Origin: Hyphomicrobiales bacterium
GTDB lineage: Bacteria > Pseudomonadota > Alphaproteobacteria > Rhizobiales > Rhizobiaceae
Direction of reading: 5' to 3'
Length of the DNA stretch: 64,000 nucleotides
Assembly: GCA_900468065.1 (NCBI GenBank)
Contig: UBTA01000055.1
Coordinates: 19,663-83,662 of the forward strand
The notes under the pieces were generated by a model. That model searched no databases, had not been told where the DNA came from, and was given only the letters and a program-made list of their open reading frames with translations. Positions within the stretch are counted from its first letter, which is position 1, and each line of letters opens with the position of its first letter. Both the position numbers and the translations under genes were made by a program. Shown in pieces: positions 24,760 to 32,552 of the stretch.

Positions 24760-25950
24760 ATGAGCAGAAACAGAGGCGTTGTCTATTTGCGGCCCGGCAA
24801 AGTCGAGGTCAGGGATATTGACGACCCGAAACTTGAGGCACCGGATGGCCGCCGGATCGAGCACGGCGTCATCTTGAAAGTGATTTCCACCAACATCTGC
24901 GGTTCCGACCAGCACATGGTGCGCGGCAGGACCACGGCAATGCCTGGTCTCGTCCTCGGGCACGAGATTACCGGTGAGGTGATCGAGAAGGGCATCGACG
25001 TGGAGATGCTGGAGATCGGCGACATTGTCTCGGTGCCGTTCAACGTTGCCTGCGGCCGCTGCCGTTGCTGCAAGTCGCAGGACACCGGCGTGTGCCTGAC
25101 GGTCAACCCGTCGCGCGCCGGCGGCGCCTACGGTTATGTCGACATGGGCGGCTGGATCGGCGGGCAAGCGCGCTATGTCACCATTCCCTATGCCGACTTC
25201 AACCTCCTGAAATTTCCCGATCGCGACAAGGCCATGGCGAAGATCCGCGATCTCACCATGCTGTCCGATATTCTGCCCACCGGCTTCCATGGGGCGGTGC
25301 GGGCCGGTGTCGGGGTGGGCTCGACTGTCTATGTGGCAGGGGCCGGCCCAGTCGGCCTCGCCGCGGCGGCCTCTGCCCGTATTCTGGGGGCAGCCGTCGT
25401 CATGATTGGCGACTTCAACAAGGACCGGCTTGCCCATGCGGCAAAAGTCGGGTTCGAACCGATCGACCTGTCGAAGAGCGACCGGCTCGGCGACATGATC
25501 GCCCAGGTCGTGGGCACCAACGAGGTCGACAGCGCCATCGATGCCGTCGGCTTCGAGGCACGGGGTCATGCCGGTGGCGAACAGCCGGCAATCGTTCTCA
25601 ACCAGATGATGGAGATCACGCGCGCGGCAGGGTCGATCGGCATTCCCGGCCTCTATGTCACCGAGGACCCTGGTGCCGCCGACAATGCCGCCAAACAGGG
25701 CAACCTGTCGCTTCGCTTCGGCCTCGGCTGGGCCAAGGCGCAATCATTCCACACCGGCCAGACACCGGTCCTCAAATACAATCGCCAACTCATGCAGGCG
25801 ATTCTGCATGATCGGCTGCCGATAGCAGATATCGTCAATGCGAAGGTCATCCCGCTCGACGACGCCGTTCAGGGTTACGAGAGCTTCGATCAGGGGGCGG
25901 CGACGAAATATGTCCTCGATCCGCACGGTGACCTTGTGAAGGCCGCCTGA
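24760..25950 (+). CDS. fdhA: Glutathione-independent formaldehyde dehydrogenase (zinc alcohol dehydrogenase family)
   Basis: A 396-residue zinc-dependent MDR enzyme that oxidises formaldehyde with tightly bound NAD, as in Pseudomonas putida FdhA. Catalytic zinc ligands C47 (TNICGSDQH) and H68-E69 (LGHE) are present, as are the structural zinc cysteines C98, C101, C104 and C112. The nucleotide motif AGAGPVGLAAAA lies near residue 193. The long PSRAGGAYGYVDMGGW insertion is typical of this subfamily. The ATG at 24760 has AGGAGG upstream; a longer frame from 24640 is less likely. It lies downstream of a cobalamin riboswitch, an unusual context. Confidence 0.92.
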   Translation: MSRNRGVVYLRPGKVEVRDIDDPKLEAPDGRRIEHGVILKVISTNICGSDQHMVRGRTTAMPGLVLGHEITGEVIEKGIDVEMLEIGDIVSVPFNVACGRCRCCKSQDTGVCLTVNPSRAGGAYGYVDMGGWIGGQARYVTIPYADFNLLKFPDRDKAMAKIRDLTMLSDILPTGFHGAVRAGVGVGSTVYVAGAGPVGLAAAASARILGAAVVMIGDFNKDRLAHAAKVGFEPIDLSKSDRLGDMIAQVVGTNEVDSAIDAVGFEARGHAGGEQPAIVLNQMMEITRAAGSIGIPGLYVTEDPGAADNAAKQGNLSLRFGLGWAKAQSFHTGQTPVLKYNRQLMQAILHDRLPIADIVNAKVIPLDDAVQGYESFDQGAATKYVLDPHGDLVKAA

Positions 25951-25973
25951 TCACCAGCCGAAGAGCGGTACGA

Positions 25974-26001
25974 CGATGGCCGGACAGAGGTCCGGCCATC
26001 G
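25974..26001. terminator. Strong inverted repeat between convergent genes
   Basis: CGATGGCCGGA (25974-25984) and TCCGGCCATCG (25991-26001) form a perfect 11-bp stem with a 6-nt loop between the fdhA stop (25950) and the end of the convergent phosphatase gene (26018). There is no U-tract, so it may stall or process RNA from both sides. Confidence 0.6.
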
Positions 26002-26017
26002 CCCTGTCGGCAAGCAT

Positions 26018-26584
26018 TCATTTTCCAAGCGACCGCAATATCCATCTGCGGCCGTCGCTGCGCAGATCCGTGGCGCTCAGGAGTTCGACATCGAGTTTCC
26101 AAAGCGCACTGGCCGGAGCATCCAGGGACGTAAGCACCGCCGCCTTGATGACGATAGGATGGGTCACAACCACTGTATGGCCGCCGGCGGTCAGATTCTG
26201 CGCCATCCACTGCGCGACCCGTTCGAACAATTGTGTGACCGGCTCGCCACCGTGTGGTGCGGCAGCGGGATCACTGATCCAAAGGCCAAGCGCATCGGGC
26301 TCGCTGGCTGCAATATCGGCCAGCGTTTTGTCTTGCCACCGTCCGTAAGCCAAATCGCGGAAGGCGGGACGGATTTCAGATGCAGTACCGATAGCCGCTG
26401 CTGTCTCGCGTGCGCTCTGTTCCGGCGCCGATAACAGACGGTCCACCCGCCGCAGCGTACGTCCAATGCCCGCAGCAACTTGTGCATCGCCCTCCAGCAG
26501 TGGCTGGTCCGATGAAAAACCAGCCAGTTTCGTCGCTTGGGTGCGGCCGCGGGAAATCAAAGTCAGACGCGTTGCTCTCGTCAC
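26018..26584 (-). CDS. Histidine phosphatase-like protein lacking the RHG motif
   Basis: A 188-residue protein of the histidine phosphatase superfamily (CobC/phosphoglycerate mutase-like). Family features include LLSAPEQSARETAAAIG, DLAYGRWQDKTLADI and the second-half histidine in VVVTHPIVIKAAV. The N-terminal catalytic RHG is replaced: LISRGRTQAT has Ser-Arg where Arg-His is expected, so classical phosphatase chemistry is unlikely. The GTG at 26584 has AAGAGG 6 bp upstream. It is divergent from the cobalamin riboswitch and cbtBA, and similar genes are often found beside cobalt transport. A regulatory or binding role is possible. Confidence 0.83.
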   Translation of the reverse strand: MTRATRLTLISRGRTQATKLAGFSSDQPLLEGDAQVAAGIGRTLRRVDRLLSAPEQSARETAAAIGTASEIRPAFRDLAYGRWQDKTLADIAASEPDALGLWISDPAAAPHGGEPVTQLFERVAQWMAQNLTAGGHTVVVTHPIVIKAAVLTSLDAPASALWKLDVELLSATDLRSDGRRWILRSLGK

Positions 26585-26670
26585 GACGAGCCTCTTTCGT
26601 AAACAGGACATGGTACGTCCATGCCGGTGATTGACAGTATTCAGCGGAAGCCTATAACCATTGATCATTG

Positions 26671-26748
26671 CAATTCGGGAAGCCAGTGAAATTCTGGTGC
26701 GGTCGCGCCACTGTTATCGAGAAAATCGAAAGCCAGACCCTGATTGCG
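26671..26748 (+). ncRNA. Cobalamin riboswitch upstream of cbtBA (short form)
   Basis: A closing helix GCAAT (26671-26675) / ATTGC (26744-26748) encloses the B12-box-like core GGGAAGCCAGTGAAATTCTG and TGCGGTCGCGCCACTGT (about 26678-26714). This compact form is commonly found before cobalt transporter and B12 genes. It ends 45 nt before the cbtB start, so control at the ribosome binding site is likely. Confidence 0.85.
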
Positions 26749-26793
26749 GTAAGTCATTCATACGTTGAACGCGCTATTCACAGGGGAACTCGC

Positions 26794-27003
26794 ATGGCCA
26801 CTATCAGTTACGCACCAGAAACGATCGCCACACCTATTCCGATTGGACAAGTGATCCCATGGGCGATCTTTGGCGGCCTCCTCCTCCTCATCGCACTCTA
26901 TTTTGTCAGCACCGAAGAAGGTGCGATGCAAATGATCCCGGGTATGGAAGTTCATGAATTCGTTCATGACGGACGCCATCTTCTCGGCTTTCCGTGCCAT
27001 TGA
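26794..27003 (+). CDS. cbtB: CbtB cobalt transporter subunit
   Basis: A 69-residue single-span membrane protein. One transmembrane helix is at about residues 22-40 (PWAIFGGLLLLIALYFV). The histidine-rich C-terminus HEFVHDGRHLLGFPCH is characteristic of CbtB and probably coordinates cobalt in the periplasm. The ATG at 26794 has a GGGGAACTCGC ribosome-site region upstream. Directly followed by cbtA and preceded by a cobalamin riboswitch, the standard arrangement for cobalt uptake for B12 synthesis. Confidence 0.93.
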   Translation: MATISYAPETIATPIPIGQVIPWAIFGGLLLLIALYFVSTEEGAMQMIPGMEVHEFVHDGRHLLGFPCH

Positions 27004-27014
27004 GAGGCACCGTT

Positions 27015-27761
27015 ATGACGGGTCATCTTTTAATGAGGGGCATGATTGCCGGCCTCATCGCCGGTCTTTTGGCCTTTGGTTTCGCCCGTGTCTTAGGCGA
27101 GCCGCAAATTGACCTGGCCATCGCCTTTGAAGAACAGATGGCGGCTGTGGAAAATCCGAATGCACCGGCCGAGCCGGAAGTGGTCAGCCGGGAAACCCAA
27201 GCCGGCATCGGGCTTTTTACGGGCGTCATGGCCTATAGTGTTGCGATGGGTGGCATCTTCGCGCTGGTTTTCGCGGGGCTTTACGGCCGCGCCAGCCGGC
27301 TGGGCCCACGCGGTCTGTCAGCCGTGCTGGGGATTGCCGCATTCATTGCACTCGTGATCGTGCCTGACCTGAAATACGCGCCAAACCCGCCGGCGGTCGG
27401 CAATCCGGAAACGATCGGTGTTCGCACCGAGCTGTTCTTCGTGATGATCGCCGCCTCGATCTTCGGCATGGCGCTGGCCTTTGCTGTGGCCAAGAACCTG
27501 CGTGAACGTTTCGGTGCCTGGAATGCCGCCATTCTGGCGGGTATCGCCTACATCGTTTTCATCGCGATCGTCCATGGACTGCTGCCGGCGATCAACGAAG
27601 TCCCCGAGAACTTCTCGGCAATGAACCTCTATTCCTTCCGTCTGGCGACCCTCGGTCTTCAGGCAACGGTCTGGACTGGGATTGCGCTGGTCTTCGGCTA
27701 CCTTGCTGAACGGCTTTTGAGCCAAACCGGAAATTACCGTGCGCTTTCCGCCGCGCGTTGA
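27015..27761 (+). CDS. cbtA: CbtA cobalt transporter subunit
   Basis: A 248-residue polytopic membrane protein of the CbtA family, predicted to import cobalt with CbtB. Helices are seen at about residues 5-25, 75-100, 107-127, 143-165, 175-195 and 215-235. The N-terminal LLMRGMIAGLIAGLLAFGF and the LGEPQIDLAIAFEEQ motif are typical. The ATG at 27015 lies 11 bp after the cbtB stop. Expression should fall when cobalamin binds the upstream riboswitch. A strong terminator follows. Confidence 0.92.
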   Translation: MTGHLLMRGMIAGLIAGLLAFGFARVLGEPQIDLAIAFEEQMAAVENPNAPAEPEVVSRETQAGIGLFTGVMAYSVAMGGIFALVFAGLYGRASRLGPRGLSAVLGIAAFIALVIVPDLKYAPNPPAVGNPETIGVRTELFFVMIAASIFGMALAFAVAKNLRERFGAWNAAILAGIAYIVFIAIVHGLLPAINEVPENFSAMNLYSFRLATLGLQATVWTGIALVFGYLAERLLSQTGNYRALSAAR

Positions 27762-27772
27762 TTCCACTTCGA

Positions 27773-27804
27773 CGGGCGGCGCACACCTGCGGCGCCCGTT
27801 TTTT
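27773..27804 (+). terminator. Rho-independent terminator after cbtA
   Basis: CGGGCGGCGCA pairs with TGCGGCGCCCG (10 of 11 bases) around a CACC loop and is followed by T6. The next candidate start codon (27805) abuts the T-tract. Confidence 0.85.
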
Positions 27805-28410
27805 ATGCGCGGCATGACACAGCCGTCGTGCTGTTGGCTGCTTTTGCTGGCCTTCCTGCAGGCCACGAACGTTATGGCACATGGACGGTCTTCCACCGGT
27901 CCTGTGTCGGGCATTCCTATCCCCAACCTCTCGCATGGCGAGATGGCAGTCTTGAGCCCGTATCGCAGCGACATCATGGGCGTTGCTGATAAGGTCAAGC
28001 AGACAGACCCGTCCTTCCGGCGGCTGAAGAACTACGCCGCCATTCAGTATTCCTATTGCTTCTGGGGTGCAGCGCCCGGCACGATCACGGATGAAGCCAG
28101 CCCCTTCAACGAATGTGCCCATGCCTATCTGGCCGCGTCCAAGGCGTTGCTCCTCCATATGCGCGCGATGCCGGACGCTGCCCCGGCAATTGCCGAGCTT
28201 GTTTCCCAGATCGACACGGACATGATCCGCACGGGAGCCGCCTTTATCGGCTGCCAGTATTCCGGGGGCTCGTTTAATACGGCCGGTCTGGTGACGCCGC
28301 ATTGGGAAAACGTGCCTGCTCATGTGCCGACAATGGCGGCAACAGGCGCAATCCTGATGATCCTGGCCAGTCCGGTTTTCTTCAGAATCGTGCGCCGTTC
28401 GCCTCGCTAG
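27805..28410 (+). CDS. Exported protein of unknown function with C-terminal membrane anchor
   Basis: A protein of about 201 residues. An N-terminal hydrophobic signal (CCWLLLLAFLQATNVMA-HG) is followed by a periplasmic domain with paired cysteines (YSYCFWGAA, NECAHAYL, FIGCQYSGG) and many histidines and methionines. A C-terminal transmembrane helix (TGAILMILASPVFFRIV) ends the protein. The start is uncertain (27805 or 27814) and lies right against the cbtA terminator with no good ribosome binding site. It therefore depends on read-through or an unseen promoter. Position suggests a cobalt-related periplasmic role; no family was recognised. Confidence 0.65.
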   Translation: MRGMTQPSCCWLLLLAFLQATNVMAHGRSSTGPVSGIPIPNLSHGEMAVLSPYRSDIMGVADKVKQTDPSFRRLKNYAAIQYSYCFWGAAPGTITDEASPFNECAHAYLAASKALLLHMRAMPDAAPAIAELVSQIDTDMIRTGAAFIGCQYSGGSFNTAGLVTPHWENVPAHVPTMAATGAILMILASPVFFRIVRRSPR

Positions 28411-28455
28411 CGATCAAGGCGGCAAAAGATCCGCCGACTATCCCCCAGAAGCGCC

Positions 28456-28483
28456 CCACCCCGCACGTTGACATGCGGGGTGG
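28456..28483. other. Perfect 10-bp inverted repeat between convergent genes
   Basis: CCACCCCGCA (28456-28465) and TGCGGGGTGG (28474-28483) with an 8-nt loop, between the stops of the exported protein (28410) and the dehydratase (28607). There is no T-tract. It could help end transcription from either side. Confidence 0.5.
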
Positions 28484-28606
28484 CCCAGGTCGCGCCGCAT
28501 TCACAGACGAATCAATAGCACCGAAAAGTGGTGCCGGACGTCCCCCATTTGGGGGAGCCCCGAGCCCGTCAACAGATAAATAGTAACTGTCACAGACCGG
28601 TCCTAC

Positions 28607-30520
28607 CTAAAGTTCCAGTGACGATCTGTTTGTGATAGCAGGCATGCCTTCCGGGCGGATCAGCTTCTTCAGAGCAGCGATGCGGAAGATGGCGTTGGCA
28701 GCGCCGTAACCGCGATAACCGCGCCGTTCGACGATCTCGAAGAAAAAGCCCTCACCATAGGAACCGCTGTAGAGCTGGAAGAATTCGCCGTACTCGTCGC
28801 GGTCATAAAGGATGTTTTCCGCTTTCAGCCACTCGCTGAGCTCCGGGTCAAGGCCGAACCGGGCTTCGACATCGTCGTAGTAGTTGGGCGATATGTGCAG
28901 CGGCTGGAAGCCATTTTGTTTCAGCGCCTTGGCCGTTAAAAAAATGTCGTCGGTGCTGAAGGCCAGATGCTGGATACCCGAGCCGAAGGTCTCGGCGATG
29001 AAATGGCCGGCAAGCGTGCGGCGGTTTTCCGCACCGTTCAGTGTAATGCGCAAGGTGCCATTGGTATTCTCGATCACCTGGCTGCGAACGACGCCGGCCG
29101 GATCGATGATATCCACCATCGGCGTTTTCTGCGTTTCGAAGATCGCAGTGTAGAACAACAGCCAGGTCAACAATTCCTCATAGGCAACCGTCTGGGCGAT
29201 ATGGTCGATGCCGCACAGATGTGCCGGCTGGCTTTCTTCCTCGTCTGTAACCGGGACAAAATCGATATCCCAGATACGACCGAGATCAGACTTGTCATCG
29301 AGCATGTAGATCAAGCCACCGCCGACGCCGCGAATGGCGGGAATTGAAAGTTCGCCGGTGCCGACCGGCTGGCTGAAGGGTTCTGCCCCCAGCGCCACCG
29401 CCCGCGCCATGGCCTCGCCGGCGTCGCCGACCGCGAGCGCCACGGCATAGGCCGACGGCCCGTGCACCGCGTAGGATGCATTGGCAAAACCGGCGCGTTC
29501 GGTGTTGACCAGAAGCCGGATATCGCCCTGGCTGTAGACCTGCACCTGCTTGCTTCTGTGCCGGGCGGTGTTGCGGAAGCCAAGGGTGCGCAGGAGCGCG
29601 ATCAGCTCCGTTGCGTCAGTGTCATCGAGAGAGAACTCCACGAAGCCGACGGTCTTCACCGCCGCGCGCTCCGGCATCGCGCCAACTGTGAGACTAGACG
29701 TGTTCGGATTGCGCCGGACCCGGTCGCCCAACAGGATCAACGAGCGATGACCATCGGCGGCAATCGCCCTCGCCGAGCCGCCGCGGAATTGGTCGTTGAA
29801 GATTTCCAGCGAAAAATAACCGTCATAGCCAGTCTCGGCTATCGCTGTGGTGAAGTCCGTCACCGGCAGGTCGCCCTCACCCGGCATGTTGCGGAAATGG
29901 CGGCTCCAGTAGAGCAGGTCCATGTCGATCAAAGGCGCGTCTGCGAGCTGGACGATGAAGATCTTTTCCTTGGGGATGGAACGGATCGAATTAATGTCGA
30001 TCTTGCGCGACAGGGTGTGGAAACTGTCGAGGATCAGACCGATATTGGCGTGGTCGGCGCGCCGGACGACTTCCCAGGCGTCACGGTGGTCGAAAATATG
30101 CTTTCCCCAGGCGAGCGCCTCGTAGCCGACCCTCAAGCCACGTTTGGCAGCGCGCTCGCCAAGCTCATGGAAATCCGCCGCTGCCCGGTCGATGCCGCCC
30201 TGCGAAACCGGCGACACGTTGGAGCAGACCAGCACGAGATCGGTGCCGAGTTGTTGCATGATATCGAATTTGCGCTCGGCGCGATCAAAGGTTCGGGTGC
30301 GATGCGGCTCGGGCATGCCCTCGAAATCGCGAAACGGCTGGAACAGCGTGATTTCCAGTCCATGGTCGCGGACCATCCGGCCAACATCCGCCGGGCTGCC
30401 GTCGAAAGCCAGAAAATCGTTCTCGAAAATCTCGACGCCGTCAAACCCTGCCTTGGCGATAGCCGCCAGCTTTTCGGGAAGTTCGCCGCTGATCGATACG
30501 GTCGCTATGGAGGTTTTCAT
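28607..30520 (-). CDS. quiC: 3-dehydroshikimate dehydratase fused to a HPPD-like domain
   Basis: A 637-residue two-domain protein. Residues 1 to about 285 are a sugar-phosphate isomerase/epimerase-type TIM barrel (MKTSIATVSISGELPEKLAA; VLVCSNVSP; LAWGKHIFDH; YFSLEIFND) with 3-dehydroshikimate dehydratase activity in characterised relatives (QuiC1). Residues about 300-637 are a two-repeat VOC domain like 4-hydroxyphenylpyruvate dioxygenase (CGIDHIAQTV; GSGIQHLAFST; FQLYSG; FFFEIVERRGY). It makes protocatechuate from 3-dehydroshikimate. The following shikimate dehydrogenase-like gene overlaps its start by 4 bp in the same operon. Confidence 0.9.
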   Translation of the reverse strand: MKTSIATVSISGELPEKLAAIAKAGFDGVEIFENDFLAFDGSPADVGRMVRDHGLEITLFQPFRDFEGMPEPHRTRTFDRAERKFDIMQQLGTDLVLVCSNVSPVSQGGIDRAAADFHELGERAAKRGLRVGYEALAWGKHIFDHRDAWEVVRRADHANIGLILDSFHTLSRKIDINSIRSIPKEKIFIVQLADAPLIDMDLLYWSRHFRNMPGEGDLPVTDFTTAIAETGYDGYFSLEIFNDQFRGGSARAIAADGHRSLILLGDRVRRNPNTSSLTVGAMPERAAVKTVGFVEFSLDDTDATELIALLRTLGFRNTARHRSKQVQVYSQGDIRLLVNTERAGFANASYAVHGPSAYAVALAVGDAGEAMARAVALGAEPFSQPVGTGELSIPAIRGVGGGLIYMLDDKSDLGRIWDIDFVPVTDEEESQPAHLCGIDHIAQTVAYEELLTWLLFYTAIFETQKTPMVDIIDPAGVVRSQVIENTNGTLRITLNGAENRRTLAGHFIAETFGSGIQHLAFSTDDIFLTAKALKQNGFQPLHISPNYYDDVEARFGLDPELSEWLKAENILYDRDEYGEFFQLYSGSYGEGFFFEIVERRGYRGYGAANAIFRIAALKKLIRPEGMPAITNRSSLEL

Positions 30521-31428
30521 TGAGGATCCTCGCTTCGACGGCTGCCGGATGTCAGATTGTCGAAATGCCGCATCATTCGGTAGGTATCGGGCTCGCGTCC
30601 GGTAAACAGGCGGAAGGCGCCGACGGCCTGGAAGACGGCCATGCCGCCGCCGTTCAAGACCTTGCAGCCCCTTAACCTTGCAGCCTTGAGAAGTGCGGTT
30701 TCGAGCGGAAAATAGACGATTTCAGCCACCCAGTGATGGGGTGCCAGAAGGTCAGGCGAAAGCGGAACGCCCGGGTATTTCGCCATGCCGGTCGGGGTTG
30801 CATGGATCAGACCGGATACCGATCGCATTGCCGCCGCCAGGTCGCCGGATGCCGTAATCATCGCTTGCGGAAACAATGCGGACAGAGCCTGCGCCAGATG
30901 TGCCGCCCGCTCCTCGTCAAGATCGAATACCGTCAGGTTCTTCAAGCCCAGCGACAGGATGGCGTAGGCCGTGGCGACCCCCGCCCCGCCGGCGCCAATC
31001 TGGACTGCAGCATCAAGACGGGCATCGGGCAAGCCGCGCCGAAAGCTCTCGGCAAAACCCCACCAGTCGGTGTTGTGGCCATATCGTCGGCCACTCTTCA
31101 GGACGACAGTGTTGACCGCGCCGAGCGCGCGTGCCTCGTCGGACAGTTCGTCGAGATAGGGGATCACCAGCTGTTTGCACGGATGGGTGATGTTGAGGCC
31201 GCTCAGGCCCTGCTCTTCGGCCTGGTTCAAAAGCTGCGGTAGGCTATCTGGCGTCAGGCCGCGCTGATTGAGGTCGATCAGTTCGTAGTCGTAGGCAAAC
31301 CCTTGGGCTGCACCTTCCTGCATGTGCATCGCCGGGGTCAGCGACGCCTGGATGCCTGCGCCGATCAGTCCGGCTTTCAGGGGTTTCAGACATGTCTCGA
31401 CCATGGCAGCAGGTTCCGTGATTGTCAC
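30517..31428 (-). CDS. Shikimate/quinate dehydrogenase (AroE family, catabolic QsuD-like)
   Basis: A 303-residue dehydrogenase that oxidises shikimate or quinate. The catalytic lysine K85 is in NITHPCKQ, its aspartate partner D121 in HNTDWWGF, and the nucleotide motif GAGGAG is at residues 145-150. VFDLDEERA after the second strand places an acidic residue where NAD rather than NADP is preferred. The THPCKQ form is seen in NAD-dependent catabolic enzymes such as Corynebacterium QsuD. ATGA coupling to the dehydratase supports shikimate breakdown rather than biosynthesis. Confidence 0.9.
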   Translation of the reverse strand: MTITEPAAMVETCLKPLKAGLIGAGIQASLTPAMHMQEGAAQGFAYDYELIDLNQRGLTPDSLPQLLNQAEEQGLSGLNITHPCKQLVIPYLDELSDEARALGAVNTVVLKSGRRYGHNTDWWGFAESFRRGLPDARLDAAVQIGAGGAGVATAYAILSLGLKNLTVFDLDEERAAHLAQALSALFPQAMITASGDLAAAMRSVSGLIHATPTGMAKYPGVPLSPDLLAPHHWVAEIVYFPLETALLKAARLRGCKVLNGGGMAVFQAVGAFRLFTGREPDTYRMMRHFDNLTSGSRRSEDPQ

Positions 31429-31470
31429 AAGGGTTGGGCCGGCCCGCCAGACAGCGGGCCGGCGAAGGCA

Positions 31471-32484
31471 TTATTGACCGCGGGCAGCTGCCAGTTCCTT
31501 GAAGAGCAGCGAGACGGTATCAGGGCCGATTTCGGCGCTGAACTTTTCGACGAGTGGCTTGACAGCGTCGCGCAGCTTCTGCGTTTCTCCCGGGCTCAGC
31601 TCGGCCACTTCCATGCCGGTTGCCTTGATTTCTGCCATCGCCTTGGCATCCACCTCGCGCGAAACCTTGCGCTGATAGTCGCGGGCCTCGGTTGCTGCTG
31701 ACTGGAGCACAGCCTTTTCCTCGTCGTTCAGCTTGTCCCAGAAGGCCTTGCTGATCAGCACGATCTGCGGGTTGTACTGGTGACGGGTCACCGTCATGTA
31801 CTTCTGTACTTCGAAGAATTTGGCGTTGAGGATATTGGCGGCCGGGTTTTCCTGGCCATCCACCGTGCCGGTTTCAAGCGCGGTGTAGAGCTCGGTATAA
31901 GGCAGGGGCACGGCATTGGCGCCAAGGCCGTTGAACAGTTCGATCGGGATCGGCGACTGCAGCGTGCGGATCTTCAAGCCTTTGATATCCTCAAGCTTGG
32001 TGACCGGATGGCGGTTGTTGGTGAGATTGCGGAAACCCAGTTCCCAATAGGCAAGACCGATAAGGCCGGTATCTGGCAGCTTGTCGGCCAGGCTCTTGCC
32101 GAACGCGCCGTCCATGACCTTGTCGGCCTCTTCGCCGCTGTTGAACAGGAACGGCAGATCGACTGCGCCAAACGCCTTGACGTTGCTGGCGAGGATCCCG
32201 GCGTTGAGCACCAGCATCTCGACGACGCCCCCCTGGAGGGCAGAGACGGTCTGCACGTCGCCGCCGAGCACGCCGCCCGGGAACAGTTTGACATCGATTT
32301 TGCCGCCACTCTTGTCCTTGACGATCTCGGCAAATTTTTCCATGCCGGTGACCTGCGGGTGGCCCTTGTTGTTGGCGCTGGCAAATTTCAGCGTGGTTTC
32401 GCGGATTTCAGCTGAAGCCGTACCCGCCAGAAGCATTGCGGGCAGAGCGAGCCCCAATGCCAGTTTCAACATCCTGTTCAACAT
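31471..32484 (-). CDS. TRAP transporter substrate-binding protein, DctP type
   Basis: A 337-residue periplasmic solute receptor. The Sec signal peptide is residues 1-24 (LALGLALPAMLLAGTASA-EI). The DctP core is clear: GHPQVTGMEKFAEIVKDKSG, KLFPGGVLGG, LGFRNLTNNRHPV (with the substrate-carboxylate arginine) and AVPLPYTELYTALETGTVDG. The ATG at 32484 has GGGAGGA upstream. Clustered with DctQ and DctM proteins and quinate/shikimate enzymes, it probably captures shikimate, quinate or a related hydroaromatic acid. Confidence 0.93.
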   Translation of the reverse strand: MLNRMLKLALGLALPAMLLAGTASAEIRETTLKFASANNKGHPQVTGMEKFAEIVKDKSGGKIDVKLFPGGVLGGDVQTVSALQGGVVEMLVLNAGILASNVKAFGAVDLPFLFNSGEEADKVMDGAFGKSLADKLPDTGLIGLAYWELGFRNLTNNRHPVTKLEDIKGLKIRTLQSPIPIELFNGLGANAVPLPYTELYTALETGTVDGQENPAANILNAKFFEVQKYMTVTRHQYNPQIVLISKAFWDKLNDEEKAVLQSAATEARDYQRKVSREVDAKAMAEIKATGMEVAELSPGETQKLRDAVKPLVEKFSAEIGPDTVSLLFKELAAARGQ

Positions 32485-32552
32485 GCTTTTCCTCCCAGAT
32501 TTTGGCCAGTGTTTCCCGGCCGGTTGAATAGTTTTCAAAAACGCCTTCCGCC

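Noticed and set aside
26018..26584. Assignment as alpha-ribazole phosphatase CobC
   Set aside because: The catalytic RHG motif is absent, so an enzymatic name would be unsafe despite the cobalt context.
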